Part shown: positions 26,983-36,912 of the stretch, piece by piece | Layout of the letters: each line of letters opens with the position of its first letter | Numbering within the stretch: position 1 is the stretch's first letter | Assembly (NCBI RefSeq): GCF_001952935.1 | Contig: NZ_CP018319.1 | Location: 481,001-545,000, forward strand | Length of the DNA: 64,000 nucleotides | Origin: Pseudomonas frederiksbergensis | Lineage (GTDB): Bacteria; Pseudomonadota; Gammaproteobacteria; Pseudomonadales; Pseudomonadaceae | Direction: 5' to 3' | Position numbers and translations under genes: made by a program | Notes under the pieces: model-generated | What the model was told of the DNA's origin: nothing | What the model saw: only the letters and a program-made list of their open reading frames with translations | Database searches by the model: none

Positions 26983-27891
26983 ATGGTGGAAGACCTCAAC
27001 ACCCTCTACTACTTCACCCAAGTGGTGGAACATCACGGTTTCGCCCCGGCCGGCCGGGCGCTGGACATGCCCAAGTCGAAGCTGAGCCGGCGCATAGCCG
27101 AGCTCGAAGAGCGCCTCGGCGTACGCCTGCTGCACCGCACCAGCCGGCATTGTTCACTGACGGAAATCGGCCAGGCCTATTACCAGCGTTGCCTGGCGAT
27201 GCGCGTCGAAGCGGAAAGCGCTGCCGAACTGATCGAACGCAACCGCTCCGAACCCCAAGGCCTGGTGCGCCTCAGTTGCCCGACCGCGCTGCTCAATTCC
27301 TGGGTCGGGCCGATGCTGACCCGCTACATGCTCAAGTACCCGCTGGTGGAATTGTTCATCGAGAGCACCAACCGCCGGGTCGACTTGATCCACGAAGGTT
27401 TCGACATCGCCCTGCGGGTGCGCTTTCCGCCGCTGGAAAATACCGACATGGTGATGAAGGTGCTGGGCAACAGCACCCAATGCCTGGTGGGCAGTCCGGC
27501 TTTCGTGCCGCGCCTGTCATCACCGGCCTCCCCGGCTGACCTCAGCGGGTTGCCGAGCCTGCACTGGGGCGCGGCGCAGCGTGAATATCAGTGGGAATTG
27601 TTTGCAGCGGACGGCGCCAGCGCGGTGATCCGGCATGCGCCACGAATGGTCACCGATGACCTGTTGGCGCTGCGTCACGCGGTCCTGGCCGGGATCGGCA
27701 TCGCTCACCTGCCCAGCGTGGTGGTGCGTGATGACATTGCCGCGGGCCGATTGGTGGAACTGGTGCCGGGCTGGGCCCCCAAGTGCGGGATCGTCCACGC
27801 GATTTTCCCGTCACGCCGCGGGCTGCTGCCGTCGGTGCGCGCATTGATCGACTTTCTGGGTGAGGAATTCAGCCACAGTGATATTGCCTAG
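26983..27891 (+). CDS. LysR-family transcriptional regulator
   Basis: A 302-residue regulator. Winged HTH at about 1-60 (LNTLYYFTQVVEHHGFAPAGRALDMPKSKLSRRIAELEERLGV) followed by a LysR substrate-binding domain (about 90-295) that begins GLVRLSCPTALLNSWVGPML. It is divergent from the pirin gene with about 105 bp between starts, the standard arrangement for LysR control of the neighbour. The inducer is unknown. Confidence 0.92.
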   Translation: MVEDLNTLYYFTQVVEHHGFAPAGRALDMPKSKLSRRIAELEERLGVRLLHRTSRHCSLTEIGQAYYQRCLAMRVEAESAAELIERNRSEPQGLVRLSCPTALLNSWVGPMLTRYMLKYPLVELFIESTNRRVDLIHEGFDIALRVRFPPLENTDMVMKVLGNSTQCLVGSPAFVPRLSSPASPADLSGLPSLHWGAAQREYQWELFAADGASAVIRHAPRMVTDDLLALRHAVLAGIGIAHLPSVVVRDDIAAGRLVELVPGWAPKCGIVHAIFPSRRGLLPSVRALIDFLGEEFSHSDIA

Positions 27892-27927
27892 GAGCCCGTA
27901 AACGGGGGTAAGGGCCTTGAACCGAGT

Positions 27928-28013
27928 CGCGGCCTTCGCGAGCAAGCCCGCTCCCACAGGGGATTTGTGGTGTACGCAAATCAAATGTGGGAGCGGGCTT
28001 GCTCGCGAAGGCG
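27928..28013. repeat. REPIN
   Basis: CCTTCGCGAGCAAGCCCGCTCCCACA and inverted GTGGGAGCGGGCTTGCTCGCGAAGG arms, between the LysR and dkgB genes. Confidence 0.9.
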
Positions 28014-28153
28014 CCAGACCAAACACCATCAATTCTCCGGCTGCCCCGATTCATGACTTGCGGTAAACATTGCTTTGCCCCACCAGCGGTTTTTCCCCTG
28101 GCTGCGGGCGCGGATACTCCTGCCCATTCCCACTGCAACCCCTGGAGTCATTG

Positions 28154-28957
28154 ATGTCTATTCCCGCATTCGGCCTTGGTACGTTTCGCTTGCAAGGCCA
28201 GGTGGTCATCGATTCGGTGAGCACTGGCCTGGAGCTGGGCTATCGGGTCATCGATACCGCACAAATCTACGAGAACGAAGCCGAGGTCGGCGAAGCCATT
28301 GCCGCCAGCGGCATCGCCCGTGACGAGTTGTTCATCACCAGCAAGATCTGGGTGGCTAACTTCGCCGGGGATCGCCTGATCGACAGCCTCAAGGAAAGCC
28401 TGCAAAAGCTGCAAACCGACTACCTGGACCTGACCCTCATCCATTGGCCGTCCCCGGAAAACCAGGTGCCAGTCGATGAGTTCATGGGCGCCCTGCTCGA
28501 AGCCAAACAACTGGGCCTGACCCGGCAGATCGGCGTGTCCAACTTCACTGTCGACCTGATGAAACAGGCGATCGCCGCGGTCGGTGCCGAACACATCGCG
28601 ACCAACCAGATCGAACTGCACCCGTACCTGCAAAACCGCAAGGTCGTCGAATTCGCGCAGAGCCAAGGCATCCCGATCACCTCGTACATGACCCTCGCTT
28701 ACGGCGAAGTGCTGAAAGACCCGGTGATCCAGCAAATCGCCGATCGCCTGCAGGCGACGCCGGCACACGTCACGTTGGCCTGGGCCATGCAACTGGGTTA
28801 CGCGGTGATTCCCTCGTCGACCAAACGCGCCAACCTGCAAAGTAACCTGCACGCCCGCACACTGACCTTGAGCGACGCCGACATGGCGCTGATCGCGGGT
28901 CTGGATCGCGGCCATCGACTGACCAGCCCCAAAGGCCTCGCGCCCCGGTGGGATTAA
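28154..28957 (+). CDS. dkgB: 2,5-didehydrogluconate reductase DkgB (aldo/keto reductase)
   Basis: A 267-residue NADPH-dependent aldo/keto reductase reducing 2,5-diketo-D-gluconate or related aldehydes. Catalytic residues lie in [11 protein letters not shown] (Asp, Tyr), ITSKIWV (Lys) and LTLIHWPSP (His). The NADPH-binding [14 protein letters not shown] motif is near the C-terminus. The ATG at 28154 gives the usual [15 protein letters not shown] start. It is convergent with the hybrid kinase gene. Confidence 0.92.
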   Translation: MSIPAFGLGTFRLQGQVVIDSVSTGLELGYRVIDTAQIYENEAEVGEAIAASGIARDELFITSKIWVANFAGDRLIDSLKESLQKLQTDYLDLTLIHWPSPENQVPVDEFMGALLEAKQLGLTRQIGVSNFTVDLMKQAIAAVGAEHIATNQIELHPYLQNRKVVEFAQSQGIPITSYMTLAYGEVLKDPVIQQIADRLQATPAHVTLAWAMQLGYAVIPSSTKRANLQSNLHARTLTLSDADMALIAGLDRGHRLTSPKGLAPRWD

Positions 28958-28960
28958 GCG

Positions 28961-31900
28961 TCAGTCTTGTGTGAGGCTCTGATCCAGGCGCGCCATGGCG
29001 TGTTGCAATTGATCGACGGCTTCGTCGATCAACGCCGCGCGCCCTTCGGCGCAGGCACGTTCCAGCTGTTCGCAGCACTCGATCAGACGTTTTGCACGAA
29101 CCATCCGCGCGCCCCCTTTGATGCGGTGCGCCAGGTCTTGCAGCCGGTGTCGATTGCCAATGACGTGCGCGGTAAGCAGATCATCGCGATCGTAGCGATT
29201 GGTCTCGGCCAGTTCGCGCAACAGCTGATTGATCAGCGTCCGGTCTTCACCGACGTAGAGCTCCAGGCCGCTCAAGTCGATTGGGAATGTTGCTTGCTCT
29301 TCAATCGGTGCCAGCGGTTCACTGACAAATCGGGAGGCCAGCCAGGCACTCAAGTCTGCCAGCCGGATCGGTTTGAACAGACAATCGTCCATGCCCGCTT
29401 CAAGGCAACGGATCTTTTCCTCCGGCTGCGCATTGGCGCTAAACCCCAAAATCAGCGTGGGGGGCAAGCCATGAGCGCGCTCTTCATCGCGTATCGCACC
29501 GGCCAATTCATAGCCATTGACCACCGGCATGTTGCAATCGGTGATGACCAAATCGAGTTCATGCTCGCGCCACTTCACAAGACCATGCTCGCCATCATCA
29601 GCCTCCAGCACCTGATGCCCCAGGTAACTCAACTGGCGTGAGAGCAACAATCGATTGGCCGGGTAATCGTCGACCACCAGAATCGTCAGCAGCCGAGTGG
29701 CCACCTGCAATCCGCTATCGGCGCACTCGCCGCGGGTCAACGGTTGCAACGCAATCAGATCAACGCTGATGTCAACCTGTGTACCCACTCCGAGGACGCT
29801 GTCGAGCTGCAATCGACCGCCCATCATTTCGCACAGCGTGCGGCTGATCACCAGTCCCAGACCGGAGCCGTTGTGGCCTGATTGCTGGCTGTTGCCGGCC
29901 TGCACGAACGGGCTGAACAGTCGTTGCTGATCGACCGCACTGACCCCGATGCCGCTGTCCTCGATACGCACACTGACGGCCAGATGCCCCGAGATCCCGG
30001 GCTCCACTCGCAGTGCCAGACTCACCCCACCTTCACGGGTGAACTTGATCGCGTTGCTCAGCAGGTTGGACAGCACCTGCTTGAAGCGCGTGGGGTCAAC
30101 CAGCACGTCGCGATCGCTTTGCTCGGCCAATTCGACCCGCCACTGCAAGTTCTTCTGCCGTGCCAGGCCTTCGAAAACCCGGCACACCGACGCCACCAGT
30201 GTGCGCAGATTGGCCCGCTCAGGGGTCAGCGACAAATGCCCGGACTCGATGCGGGCGATGTCCAGAATGTCGCCGATCAACGCCAGCAATTGCTGCGCGG
30301 CAGTGGACGCCACTTCGATGGCGGAGCGATCAGTGACGCCCTCTTCCGCTCGCTTGAGCGCCAGTTCGAGCATGCCGATCAGGGCATTCATCGGTGTGCG
30401 GATTTCATGACTCATGGTCGCCAGGAAGGTGGTTTTGGCGCGGTTGGCGTCGTCGGCGGCGTTCTTGGCCTCCTGCAATTGCCCGAGCAGTTGTTGGCGT
30501 TGAGTGATCTGCCGACGCTGCCAGGCAATCCAGGCCAGGGCGAGCAACAGTAAAGCGCCTGCCGCGGCAAACGCCTGGAGAATGCGTTGGCGATGACGCA
30601 GCCAGTAGCTGTCATCGACCACCACGTCATTGCTCCAGCGGGCTAACAGCTCATCCATCTCCCGGGGCGAAATGCTCAGCAGTGCCTTGTTCAGAATCGA
30701 GTGCAACTCCAGCGCACCACGGCTGGTGGCCAGAGCGATACGCGCCGGTTCATCACCCAAGGTGCTGCTGATCCGCAGACGCTCGCGGTATTGCCGGGTG
30801 ACCAGATACCGAGCCACGATCAATGAGCTGACGACCCCGTCGGCCTGGCCCTTGATTACCCACTCCATCCCCTGCGCCGGACTCGCCACTTCGACCAGAC
30901 GTGCAGTGGGCGCCCGAGCGCGGATGAACCCGAACAACGGATGACCGCGATAAATCGCCAGGCGTTTACCGGCCATATCGTCCAGGGTCCTGGGGCTTCC
31001 CGGGGTGGTCGCACTGACCAGTACAAACGGATTGTTCAGGTAGGACCGAGTGAAGCGCAGTTCGGCTTCGCGTTCGATACCGGGCGTGACCACCGGCAAC
31101 ACGTCGATCTTGCCGTCCTTGAGTTGCTGGATCTGCTGATCGAGGGAGTTACCCCGCTGCACCTCGAAGGTCAAACCGCTGCGCTGGCTGATCAGCGTCA
31201 GCAATTGCGCAGTCAAACCGCTGAGTTGTCCTTGGGCATCGTAAAAAGTCAGCGGTGCGAAGTCCTCGATAACCCCCACTTGCACGGTCGGATGTCGATC
31301 CAGCCAACGTTGCTCGCTGGCGCTCAAACGGACTCGCTCTTGACCCGCCATGTTGGCTCTGCCGGCACTCCAGCGCTGCTCGATGGCCGTGCGCTGATCC
31401 ATGGGAATCGCCGCCAGAGCCTTATCGACAATACTCTTCAGACGTGGGTTACCTCGGCTGAAGGCAAAGCCGAACGGATTGGCGTCCAGGCCGGAAGGCC
31501 CCACCAGGCGTACGTTGCTGAGGTAGTTGTTATTGATCAGGTAATTAGCACTGATGAAGTCGCCGAGGTACACATCATCCTGCCCGAACGCCACCGCCCC
31601 GATCGCGTCGAGTGCCGAGGGGTAGCGTTGCAAGCTCGCATCGGGATAGTAAGCTTCGACAGTCTGTGCTTGCAGATAGTCATCGACCATGGCAATGCGC
31701 TTGCCCGCAAGGTCGACGGGCATCCCGTCGTCCAGGCGGGTCACCAGCATCGGCTGATCTTCGGCATAGGCATCTGATCGGGTCAGCTCGGGGTCAGCCG
31801 CCTCAAAGTTGTTGGATGTGCCGAGCAGGTCCAGGCCATCGCGCTTGAGCGCCTCCATGGCCGCCTCGCGCGTGCGATAACGAAGCACGTCGATCTTGAC

Positions 31901-32179
31901 GTGCAGCAACTGCCCCAACAGGGCGGCATAGTCTGCGGTGATGCCTTCCAGCTCATCAACGTTTCGCGTGATCTCGAACGGCGGGTAGTCCGGCCCCGAT
32001 ACTCCAAGGCGCAAGACTCGTTTGCCGCGCAACCACTGCCAGTCTTTTTCATCCAGCCGGACCTGATAATCCTCCACCGCGGAATGTCCCAGCACATGCA
32101 AAAGCTTTGGCTCATCGGCGGCCGTCACCGATGCTCCCAGCCCACAGAACAGCAACAGAGCCCACAAACAATCGCGCAT
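28961..32179 (-). CDS. BvgS/EvgS-like hybrid sensor histidine kinase
   Basis: A 1072-residue unorthodox kinase. A signal peptide is followed by two tandem periplasmic solute-binding (SBP_bac_3, Venus flytrap) domains at about 45-275 and 290-520 and one TM helix at about 531-551. Then come HisKA (SHEIRTPMNAL), HATPase_c (NLLSNAIKF, GSGLGLVIS), a receiver (VVDDYPANR, phospho-Asp in LVITDCNMP) and a C-terminal Hpt domain (DLAHRIKGGARM). A complete His-Asp-His relay is therefore intact. The cognate output is probably the LuxR-type regulator 12 bp upstream. The ligand is unknown. Confidence 0.94.
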   Translation of the reverse strand: MRDCLWALLLFCGLGASVTAADEPKLLHVLGHSAVEDYQVRLDEKDWQWLRGKRVLRLGVSGPDYPPFEITRNVDELEGITADYAALLGQLLHVKIDVLRYRTREAAMEALKRDGLDLLGTSNNFEAADPELTRSDAYAEDQPMLVTRLDDGMPVDLAGKRIAMVDDYLQAQTVEAYYPDASLQRYPSALDAIGAVAFGQDDVYLGDFISANYLINNNYLSNVRLVGPSGLDANPFGFAFSRGNPRLKSIVDKALAAIPMDQRTAIEQRWSAGRANMAGQERVRLSASEQRWLDRHPTVQVGVIEDFAPLTFYDAQGQLSGLTAQLLTLISQRSGLTFEVQRGNSLDQQIQQLKDGKIDVLPVVTPGIEREAELRFTRSYLNNPFVLVSATTPGSPRTLDDMAGKRLAIYRGHPLFGFIRARAPTARLVEVASPAQGMEWVIKGQADGVVSSLIVARYLVTRQYRERLRISSTLGDEPARIALATSRGALELHSILNKALLSISPREMDELLARWSNDVVVDDSYWLRHRQRILQAFAAAGALLLLALAWIAWQRRQITQRQQLLGQLQEAKNAADDANRAKTTFLATMSHEIRTPMNALIGMLELALKRAEEGVTDRSAIEVASTAAQQLLALIGDILDIARIESGHLSLTPERANLRTLVASVCRVFEGLARQKNLQWRVELAEQSDRDVLVDPTRFKQVLSNLLSNAIKFTREGGVSLALRVEPGISGHLAVSVRIEDSGIGVSAVDQQRLFSPFVQAGNSQQSGHNGSGLGLVISRTLCEMMGGRLQLDSVLGVGTQVDISVDLIALQPLTRGECADSGLQVATRLLTILVVDDYPANRLLLSRQLSYLGHQVLEADDGEHGLVKWREHELDLVITDCNMPVVNGYELAGAIRDEERAHGLPPTLILGFSANAQPEEKIRCLEAGMDDCLFKPIRLADLSAWLASRFVSEPLAPIEEQATFPIDLSGLELYVGEDRTLINQLLRELAETNRYDRDDLLTAHVIGNRHRLQDLAHRIKGGARMVRAKRLIECCEQLERACAEGRAALIDEAVDQLQHAMARLDQSLTQD

Positions 32180-32191
32180 GATCGGACTCGC

Positions 32192-32818
32192 TCAGATCAG
32201 ATGATTACGCTTGGCAAAATCCCTCAGGTGCACCGCCGATTCCACATTGAGTTTTCCAACCAGACGGGTCTTGTAGGTGCTGACGGTCTTGTGGCTCAAG
32301 TGCGTACATTCAGCGATCGCCTTGTTGCTGAAGCCCCGGCACAGATACTGAAGAATCGTCAGTTCCCGGTCGGAAAGCTTATCGATCATCTGTTTTTCAC
32401 TCAGTTGTATCGTGTTCAGCGCCACCGACGCCGAGGGTAGCTGGGCGAAATAGGTGTAACCGGCCATCACGGCGTGCACGGATCTGTGCAAGTGCTGCAA
32501 GTCATTGGACTTGGTGATAAAGCCTGCGGCGCCGGCGTGCATGCAACGATCCTGATAAAACATGGGTTCCTGGGACGTGAAGACCAGTACTCGACAGGGC
32601 ACCCCACTGGTCTTGATCCGCGCCAGTACATCCAGCCCGTCGAGCGAGGGCATCAGCAGATCCAGTATCACCAGATCAGGCTTGTGTTCGCGGATCTTCG
32701 GCAAGACCTCTTTACCACACGCCGCTTCGTATATCCGCTTGAAACCCTCCTGCATCAGTACGATTTTGACTGCGGCGCGAACCACCGGATGATCGTCCAC
32801 AATCAGCGCTGACTTCAT
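32192..32818 (-). CDS. LuxR/NarL-type response regulator, BvgA/EvgA-like
   Basis: A 208-residue regulator: receiver domain about 1-120 (ALIVDDHPVVR; phospho-Asp in LVILDLLMPSLDGL) and a C-terminal LuxR HTH (LSDRELTILQYLCRGFSNKAIAECTHLSHKTVSTYKTRLVGKL). It precedes the hybrid kinase on the same strand and is its likely phosphorylation target. Confidence 0.94.
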   Translation of the reverse strand: MKSALIVDDHPVVRAAVKIVLMQEGFKRIYEAACGKEVLPKIREHKPDLVILDLLMPSLDGLDVLARIKTSGVPCRVLVFTSQEPMFYQDRCMHAGAAGFITKSNDLQHLHRSVHAVMAGYTYFAQLPSASVALNTIQLSEKQMIDKLSDRELTILQYLCRGFSNKAIAECTHLSHKTVSTYKTRLVGKLNVESAVHLRDFAKRNHLI

Positions 32819-32927
32819 GGCAACTCCTGAGCAACAAAAACGACAATTGAATAATCAATGCCCATACACCCGACCCGGTTGAACGCACCGGCGACGTAAA
32901 GACTTTTGCATGGAAAACCAGGCGCAA

Positions 32928-33341
32928 CTACCTGACAGAAATGACAGTACCGACGAACGGTAGCCGAGGATCGATGATTGACATCAACCGCGAAATGGAC
33001 GCCAGGTCAGGCAGTAGTGTGTGGCTCACCGCCACCTTCTGATGAGCGCAGGCAGGAATGGCCGGCAGTTGCGCCTGCTGACCGTCATAGATCAAGGCGT
33101 GATGAACCTGTTGGTTATCAAGAAAGAAATCGAACAGGTTCAATGCCTTGCCCGCCAGCGAGGCATTGATGACCACCAGATCAAATGGCTCGCCACTGTA
33201 TTCGACCAGGGTCAACAGCTCTTCAAGGCTGTGCACCGGTGCTATCCGGTAATAGTCGAGTTGATTGAACAGTCGCTCGACCTTCATGCGATGAAAATGC
33301 AACTCGTCGGCGATCAGGATACGTAAGGCTTTGTTCGACAA
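32928..33341 (-). CDS. Degenerate stand-alone receiver-like protein
   Basis: A 137-residue protein aligning with receiver domains from the start (LRILIADELHFHRMKVERLF) through a CheY-like core. The phospho-acceptor position reads FDLVVINASLAG, with Asn in place of Asp, and only one acidic residue (ADE) remains of the usual pocket at the first strand. It ends after the receiver with no output domain. The start codon is TTG; an upstream ribosome site is weak. It precedes the response regulator-hybrid kinase pair by about 110 bp on the same strand. It could be an unphosphorylatable partner or decoy for that pathway. Confidence 0.65.
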   Translation of the reverse strand: MSNKALRILIADELHFHRMKVERLFNQLDYYRIAPVHSLEELLTLVEYSGEPFDLVVINASLAGKALNLFDFFLDNQQVHHALIYDGQQAQLPAIPACAHQKVAVSHTLLPDLASISRLMSIIDPRLPFVGTVISVR

Positions 33342-33490
33342 TGCGGGCCCCCAAGAGGGTATCGAATTCGTGAGGCCGCAAGGCTACGGAAGACTTGTCG
33401 ATGTTTCTGTAGGACTTTTCCGAAAAGCCAAAACTTACGATTTTCTGTAGGAGCATTACTGTCAGCCAAACCGGCGAACATGGGGCCGGA

Positions 33491-33973
33491 TCAATGGGCA
33501 TCCCATTGCAACATCCGCACCCGGCAATGCTTCATCGCATTGACGATGTGTTTCTCCACCAGGGCCCGGGAAATGCCCAGGTGTTCGGCGATCTCCGGGT
33601 GCGAAAGGCCTTCGATCTTGCGCAGCAGGAAACTCTCGCGGCACAACCGTGGCAATTCTGCCAATGCACGCTGGAGCATCTCCAGGCGTTGGTCGTGATC
33701 GAGGCTGTGATGAGGGGATGGGGTGAAGTGGCGCTCTTCGTTGTCGAGCACTTCCAGGGGTTCGACCTGACGCAGGGCATTACGCCGATGGTCGTCGATC
33801 ACCAGGTTGAGCGCGGTGCGGTACAGAAACGCCCGAGGCTGCTCGATCAGCGTGGCGCTGGAACGCTCCAGAACTCGCAGATAAGCGTCATGCACCACAT
33901 CTTCGGCGACCTGACGGTTGCCCAGCTTGGCGTTCAAAAAACACACCAGCTCGCGATAGTAGTTTTCCAACAT
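33491..33973 (-). CDS. FecI-family ECF sigma factor without an adjacent FecR
   Basis: A 160-residue iron-starvation-type sigma factor. Region 2 (YRELVCFLNAKLGNRQVAEDVVHDAYLRVLERS) and region 4 (ALAELPRLCRESFLLRKIEGLSHPEIAEHLGISRALVEKHI) are complete. The ATG at 33973 follows GGGAG. It is divergent from a TonB-dependent receptor with an STN domain, but no fecR gene lies nearby. Either an unlinked FecR or another control mode must operate. A Fur-like box lies about 100 bp upstream. Confidence 0.9.
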   Translation of the reverse strand: MLENYYRELVCFLNAKLGNRQVAEDVVHDAYLRVLERSSATLIEQPRAFLYRTALNLVIDDHRRNALRQVEPLEVLDNEERHFTPSPHHSLDHDQRLEMLQRALAELPRLCRESFLLRKIEGLSHPEIAEHLGISRALVEKHIVNAMKHCRVRMLQWDAH

Positions 33974-34070
33974 GACTCCCGGCCGCAGGGGTGCGGTTTC
34001 TATCCTTGAGCCAGATCGGCGACCACCGAGATAGGCAGTAGCACGATAGTGGCAGCTTGAGGTGCGTAAT

Positions 34071-34090
34071 TTATAGTAATTCTCATATAG
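34071..34090 (-). promoter_or_regulatory. Probable Fur box upstream of the ECF sigma gene
   Basis: On the minus strand CTATATGAGAATTACTATAA matches the core TGAGAAT and flanks of the Fur consensus. The placement suits iron repression of the sigma factor. Confidence 0.5.
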
Positions 34091-34270
34091 ATTTAAAGTA
34101 TTGCTTCGCATTGCCTGACAAATAGTCAAGAACGAGCGGCTGCACGTTGCTTCACCTGTAGGAGCAGCCCCTGCACCGCTCCCTCGCCACAGGGCCGTAT
34201 ACACCCGGTCATTCCATCATTTCGACATTTATTTAACGGGTTTCTTTCCGGTTTTGTGCTCGTGCCGCGT

Positions 34271-34290
34271 CTAATAATCATTCTTATTAA
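34271..34290 (+). promoter_or_regulatory. Probable Fur box upstream of the siderophore receptor
   Basis: CTAATAATCATTCTTATTAA resembles the 6-1-6 Fur consensus and lies about 45 bp before the receptor ATG. Confidence 0.55.
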
Positions 34291-34330
34291 CAAAACTCTG
34301 CACAACACTTTTCAGGAGCTCAGGTAAGTA

Positions 34331-36805
34331 ATGCGACCTCAAATACGCCGCACACCACTCGCGTTGGCCGTACAGCGCCCGACATTGCATCGCACCCTGC
34401 TCACAAGCGTAATGCTGGCCGCCACCTTGCTGGGGAGCTCGATGGCCAATGCTGCACCTGTAAAAGTGAACATTGCAGGTCAATCGCTTTCCAGCGCGCT
34501 GACCGAACTGGGCATGCAGACCCCTCTGCAAATCCTCTACAGCCCGGACCAGGTTGCAGGGATCAAGTCTCGCGCAGTGTCCGGTTCACTTGAACCATCC
34601 GACGCCCTCGCCGCCCTGCTCAAAGGCACTGGCATTTCGTTCCAGATCAGCGGCAATACCGTCACGCTGGTAACCGGCGGCGCGAGCCTGCAACTGGGTG
34701 CGACCACCATTTCCGGCCAGGCCCTGGGCCTGACCACTGAAGACACCGGTTCCTACACCACCGGCGCCACCACCACCGCGACCAAGTTGCCGCTGACAAT
34801 TCGCGAAACCCCGCAATCAGTCACCGTAATCACCCGTCAGCAGATGGACGATCGCGGCGTACAAAGCGTTGGCGATGCGTTGCGCAATACCCCCGGCGTC
34901 ACGTCGCAGAAGTACGACAGTGACCGTACCGAGTTTTCCGCCCGTGGCTTTGCCATCACCAACTTCCAGTACGATGGCGTCAACATCCCCTACGACGGCG
35001 TGTACGGTGAGAACCCCAACAACAGCGACGACGCCGCCAGCCTCGACCACATCGAAGTCATCAAAGGCGCCACCGGCCTGATGACTGGCGCTGGCGACCC
35101 GTCCGCCACGGTCAACCTGATCCGCAAGAAGCCGACCAAGGAGTTCAAGGCTTCGGTCAGCGCCACCGCCGGTTACTGGGACAACTACCGCACCGAAGGC
35201 GACATCTCCGGTTCACTGAACGATTCCGGCAGCGTGCGCGGTCGCTTCGTCGGTGCCCTGCAGGACAAAGATTCGTACACCGACCACTACAGCCAGAAGA
35301 AAGACCTGTTTTACGGCGTGCTCGAAGCCGACCTCACCGACGATACCCTGCTGACCCTGGGCGTCGACAAGTCCAGTGCCACCCCGCGCGGCAGCTCCTG
35401 GACCGGTAACTCGCCGTACTTCACCGACGGCGGCCGTACCGACTTCTCTCGCAGTTTCAACCCGGGTGCCGACTGGAGCCGTCGTGATTTCGACAGCGTC
35501 ACCTACTTCTCGTCGCTGGAACAAGCGCTGGCCAATGACTGGAAATTCAAGGCCAGCTTCGACCAGAAAACCACCGATCACGATACCCAACTGGCCTCGG
35601 CCAGCGGTGGTTACGCGGACCGCGCCACGGGCGAAGGCAATTTCCTTTACTGGGGTCGCTGGGAAGGTCATCGCGTGCAGAACACCGCAGACGTAAGCGT
35701 CTCCGGTCCGTTCTCCCTGGGCGGTCGCGAGCATGAACTGGTAGCCGGCTTCATGGCATCGCACTCGCGCCAGACCGGCTCGACGTACGACACCAGCGCC
35801 TTCGAACTGGTGCCGGGCAGCATCTATGACTGGAACGGCAGCCTGCCGAAACAGGACTTCCCGAAAAACGGCAAGTACGAACGCACCCAGAGCCAGAACG
35901 GTCTTTACCTGGCCACGCGCCTGCGTCCGACCGACGACCTGTCGTTCATCCTCGGCAGCCGCCTGAGCACCTTCAAGTACAACGAGGATTACTCTTACTT
36001 TCCGGGCGGCACCCTCACCGACACTCACGCCAGCTACAAGGAACACGGGGTTGTCACGCCTTACGCCGGTGTGGTCTATGACCTGAACGATACCTATTCG
36101 GTCTACGGCAGCTACACCAAGATCTACCAACCTCAGATCAACAAGGACATCAACGGTTCGACCCTGGCACCGGTCGAAGGCGACAGCTACGAAACCGGCC
36201 TGAAAGCGGCCTACTTCGAAGGCAAACTGAACGCCAGCCTGGCATTTTTCCGCATCGAGCAGGACAACGTCGCTCAATCGGTCGGCACTGATTTGAATAC
36301 CGGCGATGGCATTTTCAAAGCCACCGACGGTGCCACCACCAATGGTGTAGAACTGGAACTGGCCGGCGAACTGGCGCAGGACTGGAACGTGTCCGCCGGC
36401 TACACCTACGCCCGCACCCGTGACAAGGACGAACAGCGCATCTTCGGTTTCCCGCTGGCCACCAGTAAACCGGAACACGTGATTCGTACATTCACCACTT
36501 ACCGTCTGCCCGGCGCGCTTGACCAGTTCACCGTCGGTGGCGGTGTCAGCTGGCAAAGCGCGTTTTACGGCCAGAGCTACAGCCCGAACGTGGGCGGTGG
36601 CGAGGGCGGCAGCACCATGCTCAAGCAAGGTGGCTACACCCTCGTGGACCTGATGACCCGTTACCAGTACGACGATCACCTGAGCTTCACCGTCAATGCC
36701 TATAACATCTTCGACAAGAAGTACCTGACGGGCCTGGGCAACTTCGGCACTACGTTCTACGGCGAGCCGCGTAACATGCAGATCACCGCAAAGTATGATT
36801 TCTGA
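34331..36805 (+). CDS. TonB-dependent siderophore receptor with STN domain (FpvA-like)
   Basis: An 824-residue outer-membrane receptor. The long signal region ends at SSMANAA (about 42). An STN domain (about 45-115; VNIAGQSLSSALTELGMQTPLQILYS) is followed by the plug (RETPQSVTVITRQQMDDRGVQSVGDALRNTPGV) and barrel ending AKYDF. The pattern ASLDHIEVIKGATGLMTGAGDPSATVNLIRKKPT is that of ferric pyoverdine/hydroxamate receptors such as FpvA, FoxA and FhuE; the exact ligand is not decidable here. The STN domain implies signalling to an anti-sigma factor, and an ECF sigma gene diverges from it. A strong terminator follows. Confidence 0.9.
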   Translation: MRPQIRRTPLALAVQRPTLHRTLLTSVMLAATLLGSSMANAAPVKVNIAGQSLSSALTELGMQTPLQILYSPDQVAGIKSRAVSGSLEPSDALAALLKGTGISFQISGNTVTLVTGGASLQLGATTISGQALGLTTEDTGSYTTGATTTATKLPLTIRETPQSVTVITRQQMDDRGVQSVGDALRNTPGVTSQKYDSDRTEFSARGFAITNFQYDGVNIPYDGVYGENPNNSDDAASLDHIEVIKGATGLMTGAGDPSATVNLIRKKPTKEFKASVSATAGYWDNYRTEGDISGSLNDSGSVRGRFVGALQDKDSYTDHYSQKKDLFYGVLEADLTDDTLLTLGVDKSSATPRGSSWTGNSPYFTDGGRTDFSRSFNPGADWSRRDFDSVTYFSSLEQALANDWKFKASFDQKTTDHDTQLASASGGYADRATGEGNFLYWGRWEGHRVQNTADVSVSGPFSLGGREHELVAGFMASHSRQTGSTYDTSAFELVPGSIYDWNGSLPKQDFPKNGKYERTQSQNGLYLATRLRPTDDLSFILGSRLSTFKYNEDYSYFPGGTLTDTHASYKEHGVVTPYAGVVYDLNDTYSVYGSYTKIYQPQINKDINGSTLAPVEGDSYETGLKAAYFEGKLNASLAFFRIEQDNVAQSVGTDLNTGDGIFKATDGATTNGVELELAGELAQDWNVSAGYTYARTRDKDEQRIFGFPLATSKPEHVIRTFTTYRLPGALDQFTVGGGVSWQSAFYGQSYSPNVGGGEGGSTMLKQGGYTLVDLMTRYQYDDHLSFTVNAYNIFDKKYLTGLGNFGTTFYGEPRNMQITAKYDF

Positions 36806-36822
36806 GTGGCGGAGCTGAAATG

Positions 36823-36857
36823 AAAAATGCCCGTATCGCGAGATACGGGCATTTTTT
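36823..36857 (+). terminator. Rho-independent terminator after the siderophore receptor
   Basis: AAATGCCCGTATC / GATACGGGCATTT perfect stem with a four-base loop followed by seven T. Confidence 0.92.
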
Positions 36858-36912
36858 TGGATACTCCAGTTGTTTAAACGCGGTTCCTGTGGGAGCGAAC
36901 AGACTCGCTCTG

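Noticed and set aside
35213..36679. Long open frame opposite the siderophore receptor
   Set aside because: Antisense shadow; sequence is repetitive Val/Gly/Ala without a fold and lacks a ribosome site.
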